Positions 1 through 6,257 of a stretch of DNA of 18,457 nucleotides are shown one piece after another. This DNA comes from JBBIRM01 sp037441765. Its GTDB lineage: Bacteria; Desulfobacterota; BSN033; UBA1163. How positions within the stretch are numbered: position 1 is the first letter of the stretch; every line of letters starts with the position of its first letter. The notes under the pieces are model-generated. The model had not been told where the DNA came from. It made no database searches and saw only the letters and a program-made list of their open reading frames with translations. The translations under genes and the position numbers were made by a program. The stretch spans positions 1 to 18,457 of the forward strand of contig JBBIRM010000043.1 in the NCBI GenBank assembly GCA_037441765.1, given 5' to 3'.

Positions 1-556
1 TCGCCCCAGCGATGGCTCCAATCACTATATTAACTACAAAGGTCAAGACAATCACAATTACAACGTAACCGATGGACTTTTCCTTCGGTGTTTCCATTAG
101 AGTGGGAAGTCCGAGATAGAAGAGGTAGATTCCGTATAGCGCTGACAGGAATGCGAGAACGGATAGTAGAGGGATGATGTAAAAAATTCCACCTACCCAC
201 CCCGGGGTCATAGAATAGACGACCGTTTTGAAAGCATTGAGGATGTTTTTCTTTGAGCCAAAACTGGGGGCTAAAGCATCGGCAATCAATGCCACAATAT
301 AAATACCTATAAGGGTTAAAATATAATATATGATGGCATGTCCAAAGGCCCTACCAATTCCCCATCGAAAATAGGTTCCGAGCACAGAATGTCCGATCAG
401 ACCGTAACCAATTAACTGGGCAATAGCAGGAATTGCAGCGAGAACCATTGCATAGGAGGTATAAAGTTCAGAGATTGTGGCTTGTTCGTCTTTAATTTCG
501 CTCCATGTTTTAGATGGTTTTAAGATTATACTTTTTGCTCTTCCTACCAGATCCAT
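1..556 (-). CDS. Yip1-like integral membrane protein, C-terminus cut by window edge
   Basis: About 185 codons are visible from an ATG at 556, preceded by a good AAAGGAG ribosome site; the reading frame stays open to position 1, so the C-terminus lies outside. The start reads MDLVGRAKSIILKPSKTW, followed by a soluble N-terminal helix and several long hydrophobic segments, which is the layout of the bacterial Yip1 (DUF1282-like) family. These are small membrane proteins of unclear function. It begins 17 nt after the stop of the secreted propeller gene at 574, so the two are probably co-transcribed. The family call rests on the N-terminal pattern and the hydrophobic segments only; another small multi-span protein is possible. 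Confidence 0.7.
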   Translation of the reverse strand, partial: MDLVGRAKSIILKPSKTWSEIKDEQATISELYTSYAMVLAAIPAIAQLIGYGLIGHSVLGTYFRWGIGRAFGHAIIYYILTLIGIYIVALIADALAPSFGSKKNILNAFKTVVYSMTPGWVGGIFYIIPLLSVLAFLSALYGIYLFYLGLPTLMETPKEKSIGYVVIVIVLTFVVNIVIGAIAGA

Positions 557-573
557 TTTAGGTCTCCTTTCTT

Positions 574-1563
574 TTATTCTAAGATTTCGTACCTTCTAAT
601 GAAGACACCACCCTTATCTAATGCCATCTGGAAGATATGACCATCTGGAGAAACCCGAACAGAATGATGGATTTCGTGAGGCATCTCCTGGAAAAAGAGA
701 TTTATTCTTTTTAATTCTTTGCCTTCAGGTGTTAAAATTACAATAGTATTAAACCACTTATTATCATCCGCAAGAGCTGCTCCAAGATAGATTCTTCCAG
801 ATTTATCATCCCAGATTCCCAGAAGATATTCTATGTACATATTAAAAAATACAGTAATCTCCGGCTCCCATTGAGAGAATTTATATTGCTCTGAGCGATA
901 GATAACAGCAGTTGCATCTCCGATTTTCTCAGTTCTAATCAACCTTTTTCCATCTGATGAAAACAATCCAGGAACAGAGATTCTGTTAGTATCCGTGCTT
1001 CTATCAGGCATTGCAATCCTTACTGATCTGCCTTCAACAATCGCCCATATTCCTGAAAATTCCCCTTTCTTTACACACATTATACCAGTAACTGCAGGTG
1101 CATAAGGAATTAGTCTTCCATCTTCAAGAGGAATGATGTTCAAAGTTTTACCTTCTGAATCAAGTATATATACTGACTTCTTTATTGCGTTATCGAGAAG
1201 GATGATCTTACCGTCCTGAGTAAGGGCGATATCCATAAAAGTATCTGAAGGTATAGGGGTTGTCTTAATCCTCTTTCCTCCTTTGAAACATTGGATACGG
1301 GAGTTTATCTGATCAAGAATATATATCTCTCCCTTTTCGCCAATGGCAAAACTCATAGGGCCTTCAGGATTTCCCTCTTTCGGAGTGGATATCCCAATTT
1401 TATCCGCTCCCGAACCAGCTCGTACCCTCACCACCTCGATTATACTAACCTTAATATGTTCCTTTCCAAGCCCCTGCCCTGGATTTATAGATTCTGCACG
1501 GGTGATAAGGCAGAGTAGGGAAAACAGGAACAAATAAAAGCCCTTCTTTACCAATGTTTTCAT
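574..1563 (-). CDS. Secreted NHL/beta-propeller-like protein
   Basis: The protein has a clear signal peptide (MKTLVKKGFYLFLFSLLCL, then ITRAES). It continues with propeller-like strands such as GPMSFAIGEKGEIYILDQ, MDIALTQDGKIILLDN and VRVSPDGHIFQMA, which are NHL-like blades, so it is probably periplasmic or surface-exposed. No catalytic motif is visible. The frame is open to a TTG at 1635, but that start would put a charged, proline-rich stretch (MPKIPKIPGILRKK) before the signal peptide. The internal ATG at 1563, preceded by GAGAAAG, places the signal peptide at the N-terminus and is preferred (329 aa). The Yip1-like gene follows 17 nt downstream. The substrate or ligand is unknown. Confidence 0.75.
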   Translation of the reverse strand: MKTLVKKGFYLFLFSLLCLITRAESINPGQGLGKEHIKVSIIEVVRVRAGSGADKIGISTPKEGNPEGPMSFAIGEKGEIYILDQINSRIQCFKGGKRIKTTPIPSDTFMDIALTQDGKIILLDNAIKKSVYILDSEGKTLNIIPLEDGRLIPYAPAVTGIMCVKKGEFSGIWAIVEGRSVRIAMPDRSTDTNRISVPGLFSSDGKRLIRTEKIGDATAVIYRSEQYKFSQWEPEITVFFNMYIEYLLGIWDDKSGRIYLGAALADDNKWFNTIVILTPEGKELKRINLFFQEMPHEIHHSVRVSPDGHIFQMALDKGGVFIRRYEILE

Positions 1564-1753
1564 TTTCTTTCTCAATATCCCTGGTATTTTTGGAATTTTT
1601 GGCATTTCAAATTTTTCAGGAGTTTCAGTGATCAATCTTTTTGCACCAGGCCATATACCAGAAAAAACACCTTTTCAAAATTCCCCGATTTGGATTTGAC
1701 CACCCCTTTTTTTCATTAAACTTTCTTACAAGTAGGGTAATAAAAAACCTGTC

Positions 1754-2161
1754 TCACTCCTTGCACTTGCCGATCCACCTGCCTTTGAGTTTCTGGGTTA
1801 TCTCCATGTCCGCTTGCTTCACCTTTATGACCCCATCAAAGGTATCTCCTTTGTAGACCGTCCTCCCGCTACCCGTTGTGGTACCCTCTCGGTTTTTACA
1901 CTCTATCACCCATGTGAAAACGTCTCCTTTCACCTCACTTTTTATGACCTTGCAGCCCTTGTCATCTTCCTGAGGAACACAGTTCTTCTTGGTCATGCAC
2001 TGAGTCCAGGTCCGAGGTGGCATCTTCATGGGCATCCCAGGTATCTCCATGGTCATCGTGATCTCCCAGAGACCTTCCTTCATGTTTTGGGCGATGGAGA
2101 TATCTCTTAAAAAAAGAAGCCCAAAGACCATTACCAACAGGAAACCTATTTTCTTTACCAT
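1754..2161 (-). CDS. Secreted DUF3617 family protein
   Basis: This 135-aa protein has an N-terminal signal peptide (residues 1 to about 25, ending ISIAQ) and then the DUF3617 signature GLWEIT at 30-35, followed by MPMKMPPRTWTQCMTKKNC. Mature cysteines at 55, 61, 70, 88 and 133 suggest disulfides in the periplasm. The C-terminal half (GSGRTVYKGDTFDGVIKV, then KGRWIGKC) is also typical of the family. DUF3617 proteins are small periplasmic proteins of unknown function, common in Proteobacteria and Desulfobacterota. An AGGAGGAG ribosome site precedes the ATG at 2161. The propeller gene lies 190 nt downstream on the same strand, and no terminator was recognised between them. Confidence 0.85.
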   Translation of the reverse strand: MVKKIGFLLVMVFGLLFLRDISIAQNMKEGLWEITMTMEIPGMPMKMPPRTWTQCMTKKNCVPQEDDKGCKVIKSEVKGDVFTWVIECKNREGTTTGSGRTVYKGDTFDGVIKVKQADMEITQKLKGRWIGKCKE

Positions 2162-2266
2162 TTTTCTCCTCCTTATAGGTTTTTTGTTGTTATTGTTCTA
2201 CCAGTTAAACCGTTAATTCTAATTAAGGTATTATCGGATATAGAAAAAAACAGAGAAATTCAAATC

Positions 2267-2364
2267 TTCACTCCTACCTATTATTCAGAAAACCTAAGTC
2301 TTCAGAGTGGGAATGAATGGGATTTAGCCTATAAAGGTATAAAATCTCTTCTCTTTAGGGAGAT
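2267..2364. repeat. Degenerate copy (A) of the double-palindrome repeat at 7680-7781
   Basis: Aligned by eye, this stretch matches 7680-7781 along its length. It shares the exact block GAATGAATGGGATT, and 19 of 24 positions match in the stretch just before it (GAAAACCTAAGTCTTCAG against GAAAGCCCTAGTCTTTAG). CTTTAGGG at the far end is also shared. Both hairpins are decayed here, whereas copy B keeps a perfect one. The two-hairpin layout with a TTTA loop resembles the ends of IS200/IS605-type elements and their non-autonomous derivatives (inference). Confidence 0.6.
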
Positions 2365-2444
2365 GACCTTTTTGATTCTATTATAGACATAAATAAAAAT
2401 AAAGTTATTTTTTAAAATCGTAATCTCATTACATTAACGAATTT

Positions 2445-2507
2445 TGTAGGGCAGGGCTTCAGCCTTGCATTAAAATGAATGATGCAAGCCTAAATGCTTT
2501 CCCTACA
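2445..2507. repeat. Imperfect inverted repeat, 26-nt arms and 11-nt loop
   Basis: The left arm is 2445-2470, starting TGTAGGGCAGGGC and ending CCTTGCAT. The right arm is 2482-2507, starting ATGCAAGCC and ending CCCTACA. Both ends of each arm pair well, with mismatches in the middle. It is flanked by T-rich sequence on the left and A-rich sequence on the right. It looks like a small REP- or MITE-like palindrome, and a transcript of either strand would fold into a long hairpin. No relative of it was seen elsewhere in the window. Confidence 0.65.
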
Positions 2508-2620
2508 TAAAAATTGTTAGAAAATTGTTAAAATGAAGTTCCCAAGATTTAACCACGTAATAATTTAATTAATGCCTTAAGCATTCTTTTAACTTCATCT
2601 ATATAGGCATTTTTTAATAT

Positions 2621-2974
2621 TTAAACATCTTCAATACCATCTTCTGGGTTCGAGTTCATTTCTTCTTCCATGGCCTCATCCACCATCTGGTCAACGTCTT
2701 CACCCATTTCCTCACCTAACTCTTTTCCAATATTCTTCATCAATCTGGCCATGCTCTTTGGATCCCTCTCGTCAAATCCTCCCCATCTTGATGGTTCAGC
2801 CAGGCTTTCCAGTCTGCTTTCCTCTGAACGAATGACCCTCACTTTTGAGAGGATTCGAGACATCTTTTTACTTTTACAACGCCTACATTGGGGAGAGAAC
2901 TTCTCATCCGTTCTGATTAAAAGGAATTCAGAGACCTTCCCACAATCCTCACAAAGATACTCATAGATGGGCAT
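2621..2974 (-). CDS. FmdB family zinc-ribbon protein
   Basis: The N-terminus MPIYEYLCEDCGKVSEFL is the FmdB/CxxC regulatory-protein signature. Cysteines C8, C11, C30 and C33 form the two CxxC knuckles expected to bind one zinc. After about residue 50 the protein becomes charged and acidic, with a Glu/Asp-rich tail (EELGEEMGEDVDQMVDEAME) that is probably helical or disordered. At 117 aa it is within the usual range for such proteins. An AAAGGAGG site sits upstream of the ATG at 2974. The MFS gene ends 6 nt before this start, so the pair is an operon. The family name comes from a proposed formamidase regulator, but a function is not established for most members. Confidence 0.85.
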   Translation of the reverse strand: MPIYEYLCEDCGKVSEFLLIRTDEKFSPQCRRCKSKKMSRILSKVRVIRSEESRLESLAEPSRWGGFDERDPKSMARLMKNIGKELGEEMGEDVDQMVDEAMEEEMNSNPEDGIEDV

Positions 2975-2980
2975 ATCTAT

Positions 2981-4195
2981 CTACCTCCTTTTTTTCCTAA
3001 CAGTGAGAAAAAAATAGAGAAGGTTAAGGATACTCGTAAGGGTAAGACAAAAAAACATGAACGGATAGTTGGTCAATTCAAGGATGATACCCATGATCAT
3101 AGAGCCTGCTCCAGCCCCTGAGTCAGTAAATGTGGTAAATGTACCCATGGCAGGTCCTCGGCAAGTGCCTGCGCGCTCAATGGTAAAGGCTACTAAAGTC
3201 GGATAGAGAAAAGCAGTTGAGGTTCCCCATATTACCGCAACGAGAATAAACATAGCGAGATTGGTGGAAAAGACCAGAAGTAGGGTTGATACAATCATAC
3301 CAAAAAGGCAGGGCAAAATCACTTTTTCTCTTTCGTAGAGATCCAATATCTTTCCACCCAAACCACGAACTAAAATGAGCGTCAAGGCAAAAACACCGAA
3401 AAAAATACCCGGGTTATTCACTCCCTGGCTCAAAGCATACAAAGGAAAAAATGCAGTCAGGGCCCCCCAGTTAATGGTGACAAGAAAGGCAACGATGGAT
3501 GGGCGAAGTGCCTCTCGACTTAAAAGGGATTGTTTCCTTGAGGATGGATTTGCCAACGACTTTATTGTAGTTCTTTTCAATTTCAGGGTAATAAAGAAAC
3601 AAGATAAAGACAGGGCAGTGTAAACAAGAAAAAGAATTTTAAAATTTGATGGAAAGCTAAAATGGTTGATGAGAATCATCCCAAAGTAGGGAGCAAGGGC
3701 AAAGGCGAAGTTGATGGATAAATAGAAGTAACTGATGGTTTGACCCCGATGGGTTTCAGGGATAATATTAGCGATTAATGTAAAGGAGGCAGTTGAAAAA
3801 AAGGCCAGTCCAATTCCCTGGAAGACCCTTAATGCAAAAAGGGGCCAGAAGGGAAGAGCGAAGAGATAGGCCAGGGAAGAGAGGGTAAAGATGAGGGCTC
3901 CTACGATCATGAAGTTTTTCTCAGGAATTTTTAGAAGGGCCCTTCCAACCAGAGGCCTGAAAATCAAGGAGGAGATGCTAAGGGATCCTACGAGAGCACC
4001 GATCTCTGATTCACTTGCTTCCATTCTTGAAAGATAGATTGGGATGGTGGGTATCATCATTGAAAATACTGATGAGAAAGTAAACTGCGCAAAGAAACTT
4101 AGAATAAAATCCCGAGTCAATATCCTTTTGGGTGTCATCTTTTTTTTAAATTCCCTTTCCAATGCTAACCCTCTTGAGGTTATTTTAAATTTCAC
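2981..4195 (-). CDS. MFS transporter
   Basis: This is a 404-aa protein with about 12 hydrophobic segments, typical of the major facilitator superfamily. After the first segments (FSMMIPTIPIYLSRMEASES) comes GALVGSLSISSLIFRPLVGR, corresponding to the MFS loop 2-3 region. A GIGLAFFSTASFTLIANIIP stretch and a second half starting near SIVAFLVTINWGALTAFFPL follow. It is an inner-membrane permease or exporter whose substrate cannot be read from sequence. The GTG at 4195 has AGAGGG a few bases upstream. An ATG at 4138 (MTPKRILTRDF) would remove 19 charged residues and is a serious alternative. It is co-transcribed with the fmdB-like gene 6 nt downstream. Confidence 0.85.
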   Translation of the reverse strand: MKFKITSRGLALEREFKKKMTPKRILTRDFILSFFAQFTFSSVFSMMIPTIPIYLSRMEASESEIGALVGSLSISSLIFRPLVGRALLKIPEKNFMIVGALIFTLSSLAYLFALPFWPLFALRVFQGIGLAFFSTASFTLIANIIPETHRGQTISYFYLSINFAFALAPYFGMILINHFSFPSNFKILFLVYTALSLSCFFITLKLKRTTIKSLANPSSRKQSLLSREALRPSIVAFLVTINWGALTAFFPLYALSQGVNNPGIFFGVFALTLILVRGLGGKILDLYEREKVILPCLFGMIVSTLLLVFSTNLAMFILVAVIWGTSTAFLYPTLVAFTIERAGTCRGPAMGTFTTFTDSGAGAGSMIMGIILELTNYPFMFFCLTLTSILNLLYFFLTVRKKRR

Positions 4196-4277
4196 AAGTC
4201 CCTCTTGTAAAGGTTTTTCCCAATTCTACCTTTTACTATCAACCCCCCCTTAGAGAGAGTTCTGTAAATTCCTTGAA

Positions 4278-4337
4278 AGACTGGGAAGGTAGGGTTTCAA
4301 ACCCTACGAATACCTCTCCACCCCACCTCCCCAGTCT
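4278..4337. repeat. Nested inverted repeat
   Basis: The outer arms are AGACTGGGAAGGTAGGG (4278-4294) and CCCCACCTCCCCAGTCT (4321-4337), which pair with two mismatches. Inside lies a perfect palindrome around one central base: GTAGGGTTT (4289-4297), C, AAACCCTAC (4299-4307). The two foldings share bases and are mutually exclusive. It lies in the MFS gene's upstream region and could be a protein site, an RNA hairpin in the MFS leader or a mobile-element remnant. Confidence 0.6.
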
Positions 4338-4363
4338 AAAAATCCTTTTTTAAATACTTTTTC

Positions 4364-4607
4364 AGAGATCTCGTAACACCTCACTCATCCGGGGAATCGG
4401 GTAGGAATGTCGGAGAAAATCTTATAGCGGAAACCTTATATTGCTCCCTGACTACAGAATCCCTTGAGTATTGAAAAGGCTACCATCTCCTTAGATGAAA
4501 TCTCTTTCATAAGACATTCTATTAACCGACCCGCTATATAAGATTTTTGGAGATATCCCTGCCCGATTCATATAATCCCCCCTTAACTGAGGGATTACGA
4601 GATCTCT
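4364..4607. repeat. MITE-like long inverted repeat, 244 nt
   Basis: The two ends are inverted copies. The terminal 13 bases AGAGATCTCGTAA (4364-4376) match TTACGAGATCTCT (4595-4607) exactly. Inner blocks also match: AATCGGG at 4395-4401 with its complement at 4563-4569, and AAAATCTTATA then GCGG at 4417-4430 with their complement at 4531-4546. The left arm is about 67 nt and the right arm about 77 nt, the difference being mainly an 8-nt and a 2-nt insertion in the right arm. The roughly 100-nt centre has no open frame. No target-site duplication was recognised. It ends 10 nt before the promoter of the TIGR04076 gene. Confidence 0.65.
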
Positions 4608-4617
4608 TAAATTCGGA

Positions 4618-4646
4618 TTGACAGGGAAGCGATTTATATTGATAAT
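4618..4646 (+). promoter_or_regulatory. Sigma-70-type promoter for the TIGR04076 gene
   Basis: TTGACA at 4618-4623, a 17-nt spacer and GATAAT at 4641-4646 give a near-consensus promoter. Transcription would begin near 4653, leaving a leader of about 30 nt that includes the GAGGAGG ribosome site. It lies just outside the right tip of the 244-nt inverted repeat. Confidence 0.7.
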
Positions 4647-4683
4647 TCATTGAGGAAAAAATCTATAGCGAGGAGGATTACTT

Positions 4684-4971
4684 ATGGCAAATCCAGAGAA
4701 AGTGATATTAAAAATTGTATCGGTAAAGGGGACCTGTGCGGCAGGACATTTTGTAGGTCAGCAGTTCGATTTAAGCAAAGACTTCATCTTAGGACTTTCG
4801 GGGGATCCCAGGGCCATCTGCCCATCCGCATTTTATGCTATCTTTCCTTCCTGGCGGGTTCTTCGTCATGGGGGTGAATACCCGTGGGAAGAGGACAAGG
4901 ATAAGACTACCATAGCCTGTCCCGATCCCTTTAATCCTGTCGTCATGGAGCTCCAGAGGGTCAAAGAGTGA
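4684..4971 (+). CDS. TIGR04076 family protein
   Basis: This 95-aa protein has the TIGR04076 pattern: VKGTCAAGHFVGQQFDL near residues 14-30, a central GDPRAICPSAFYAIFPSWRVLRHGG, then PWEED and CPDPFNPVVMELQRV at the C-terminus. Conserved cysteines at 18, 46 and 79 and the early histidine could bind metal, but this is not established. It is cytoplasmic, with no signal peptide or membrane segment. A strong GAGGAGG site precedes the ATG at 4684 and decides the start. It has its own promoter (4618-4646). The ferritin-like gene follows 106 nt downstream on the same strand, so partial co-expression is possible. The family has no assigned function. Confidence 0.85.
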   Translation: MANPEKVILKIVSVKGTCAAGHFVGQQFDLSKDFILGLSGDPRAICPSAFYAIFPSWRVLRHGGEYPWEEDKDKTTIACPDPFNPVVMELQRVKE

Positions 4972-5004
4972 TGAACGGGGCAATACTGGAGGGGTGGATT
5001 ATGC

Positions 5005-5033
5005 TTGATGGTTATTAAGAATTAAGATAATAT
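5005..5033 (+). promoter_or_regulatory. Possible promoter for the ferritin-like gene
   Basis: TTGATG at 5005-5010 and TAATAT at 5028-5033 are separated by 17 nt in the gap before the ferritin-like gene. Each box matches consensus at only four positions, so this is weak. No terminator was recognised after the TIGR04076 gene, so read-through is the alternative. Confidence 0.3.
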
Positions 5034-5077
5034 GGGAATAGATAAAAATTTAGTTACGTCATAAGAAAGGAGAAAGG

Positions 5078-5605
5078 ATGATGGTTGTAGCAGACCGTAT
5101 AAATGCCCTGGAGGTGGCCCTGAACAATGAACTCAGGGAGCGAGAATTTTATTTAAAACACGCCAGAAGGACTAAAAATGCCCTTGGCAAAAAGATGTTT
5201 CAACAAATTGCAGACGATGAACTGGAGCATTATGAACGTCTGAAACAACTTTACGAGAAGTGGAAAAAACAGGAGAGATGGCCTGAGACCATTCCTCTCA
5301 AAGTAAAGGGTACAGTTGTCAAAGATATCCTCCTTGATCTTGTCAAGAAGGTGGAGGAGGATTCTAAGGGAGACTCAGATGATCTTGAGGCTGTGAGGAC
5401 CGCTATCGATTTTGAAGCCAAAGGGGCAAAGTTCTATGCGGAACTGAGGGACAGTGTTTCGGATCCAAAAGAGAGAGAGTTTTTTGACCTATTAGTCAAG
5501 ATAGAGAATGAACATTACCTTTCTCTTAAAGATACAGAAGAGTATCTTGTAGATCCGGCGTCCTGGTATCGAAGAAAGGAACATCATACATTTGATGGGA
5601 ATTAG
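5078..5605 (+). CDS. Rubrerythrin-like ferritin-family diiron protein
   Basis: This 175-aa protein is a four-helix ferritin-like domain with both diiron half-sites. In the first half, E18 lies in NELREREFYLKHA and E48/H51 in DDELEHYERL. In the second half, E113 lies in AIDFEAKGAKFYAEL and E143/H146 in IENEHYLSL. These are the ExxH pairs of rubrerythrins. The C-terminal rubredoxin domain of classical rubrerythrin is absent, since no cysteines follow. Known relatives reduce peroxide or store iron in anaerobes; the electron donor here is unknown. The ribosome site AAAGGAGAAAGG precedes the ATG. The gene runs convergently to the minus-strand gene ending at 5649, and the short gap holds no clear terminator. 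Confidence 0.85.
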   Translation: MMVVADRINALEVALNNELREREFYLKHARRTKNALGKKMFQQIADDELEHYERLKQLYEKWKKQERWPETIPLKVKGTVVKDILLDLVKKVEEDSKGDSDDLEAVRTAIDFEAKGAKFYAELRDSVSDPKEREFFDLLVKIENEHYLSLKDTEEYLVDPASWYRRKEHHTFDGN

Positions 5606-5648
5606 TCGTCAAATGAGAGATAGATTCATTTCTAATATGCTCCAGAGA

Positions 5649-6239
5649 TTAATTTATTAATTCTGCGATCTTTTTCATGATTGAAAGGATTAAGACGGCC
5701 TGTTCATTTACAAGGTCTACGTTATATCTCATAGGGGGGAATTGAAGGTGTATTAATGATCCACCATAAGGCCTTAATTCGGTTTTTAATACTTTCTCTT
5801 GGGAATTGAAAAAAAGCCTCAAAAACTCGCAATCCAATTTAGAGCATTGTTCAATAAGGTATTGTTCTCCATTGAGGATTTGAAGTACTCTATTTGCATT
5901 ATTAGTATTACTTTTCTTTTTTAAGGGAATTAGAATAAAGAAAGCATTCCCTTTTTTGATAAATCCTGAAAAGCGAAGTTCGACTATTCCAGAAGGACAA
6001 AGGATTTCTCGTTGAAAAGATTTTGCCTCTAAAACCATTCCATAGATTTTTCCCAAAAACTTTTCCTCAATATGGTACCTAATTTTAAAGCTTATAAAAG
6101 GAAGACTATTTATGGGAAAAATAAGTTCATTTCCTTCTTCATTAGGCTCTCCTAATACTTCTATAAAATATTTTGAATTTTTCCATAAAGCATTTCTCAC
6201 CTCTTTATCTAAGAACTGATTCACTACTCTTTTAGGCAT
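5649..6239 (-). CDS. Unrecognised cytoplasmic protein downstream of the permease
   Basis: I do not firmly recognise this 196-aa protein. It has no signal peptide or membrane segment. It is mixed alpha/beta, with a C-terminal block ELRPYGGSLIHLQFPPMRY followed by a helix (VNEQAVLILSIMKKIAELI). That end weakly recalls DUF3156-type proteins from memory, but this is not secure. The ATG at 6239 is preferred to an in-frame TTG at 6248. Neither has a good ribosome site, so translation may be coupled to the permease, whose stop lies 18 nt upstream of the ATG. Being last in a transcription unit with an APC permease, it may assist or modify that transport function (inference). Confidence 0.6.
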   Translation of the reverse strand: MPKRVVNQFLDKEVRNALWKNSKYFIEVLGEPNEEGNELIFPINSLPFISFKIRYHIEEKFLGKIYGMVLEAKSFQREILCPSGIVELRFSGFIKKGNAFFILIPLKKKSNTNNANRVLQILNGEQYLIEQCSKLDCEFLRLFFNSQEKVLKTELRPYGGSLIHLQFPPMRYNVDLVNEQAVLILSIMKKIAELIN

Positions 6240-6257
6240 GGAACGCAAAGAGTCTTT

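Larger units (their letters stand above)
2162..2620. other. Non-coding stretch with two palindromic repeats
   Basis: No convincing gene lies between the DUF3617 start and the fmdB-like stop. The stretch is AT-rich and holds a degenerate copy of a repeat also found near 7680 (2267-2364) and an unrelated 63-nt imperfect inverted repeat (2445-2507). Near the fmdB end there is a small nested palindrome: ATGAAGTT at 2533-2540 pairs with AACTTCAT at 2591-2598, around AATGC/GCATT at 2571-2585. It lacks a convincing U-tract on the minus strand. No clear promoter for the DUF3617 gene was found. Confidence 0.6.
4196..4683. other. Non-coding divergent intergenic stretch rich in inverted repeats
   Basis: The stretch between the MFS gene (-) and the TIGR04076 gene (+) holds no supported gene. 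It contains a 60-nt nested inverted repeat (4278-4337), a 244-nt MITE-like long inverted repeat (4364-4607) and a strong plus-strand promoter (4618-4646). An open frame starting at 4650 overlaps the TIGR04076 gene in another frame and is not a gene. No clear promoter for the minus-strand MFS gene was found here. Confidence 0.6.

Noticed and set aside
2533..2598. Nested ATGAAGTT/AACTTCAT palindrome downstream of the fmdB-like gene as a terminator
   Set aside because: The arms are short and AT-rich, the loop is large, and there is no convincing U-tract in the minus-strand direction.
4650..4877. 75-aa plus-strand frame starting upstream of the TIGR04076 gene
   Set aside because: It overlaps the TIGR04076 gene in another frame, and the strong GAGGAGG site is placed for the ATG at 4684.
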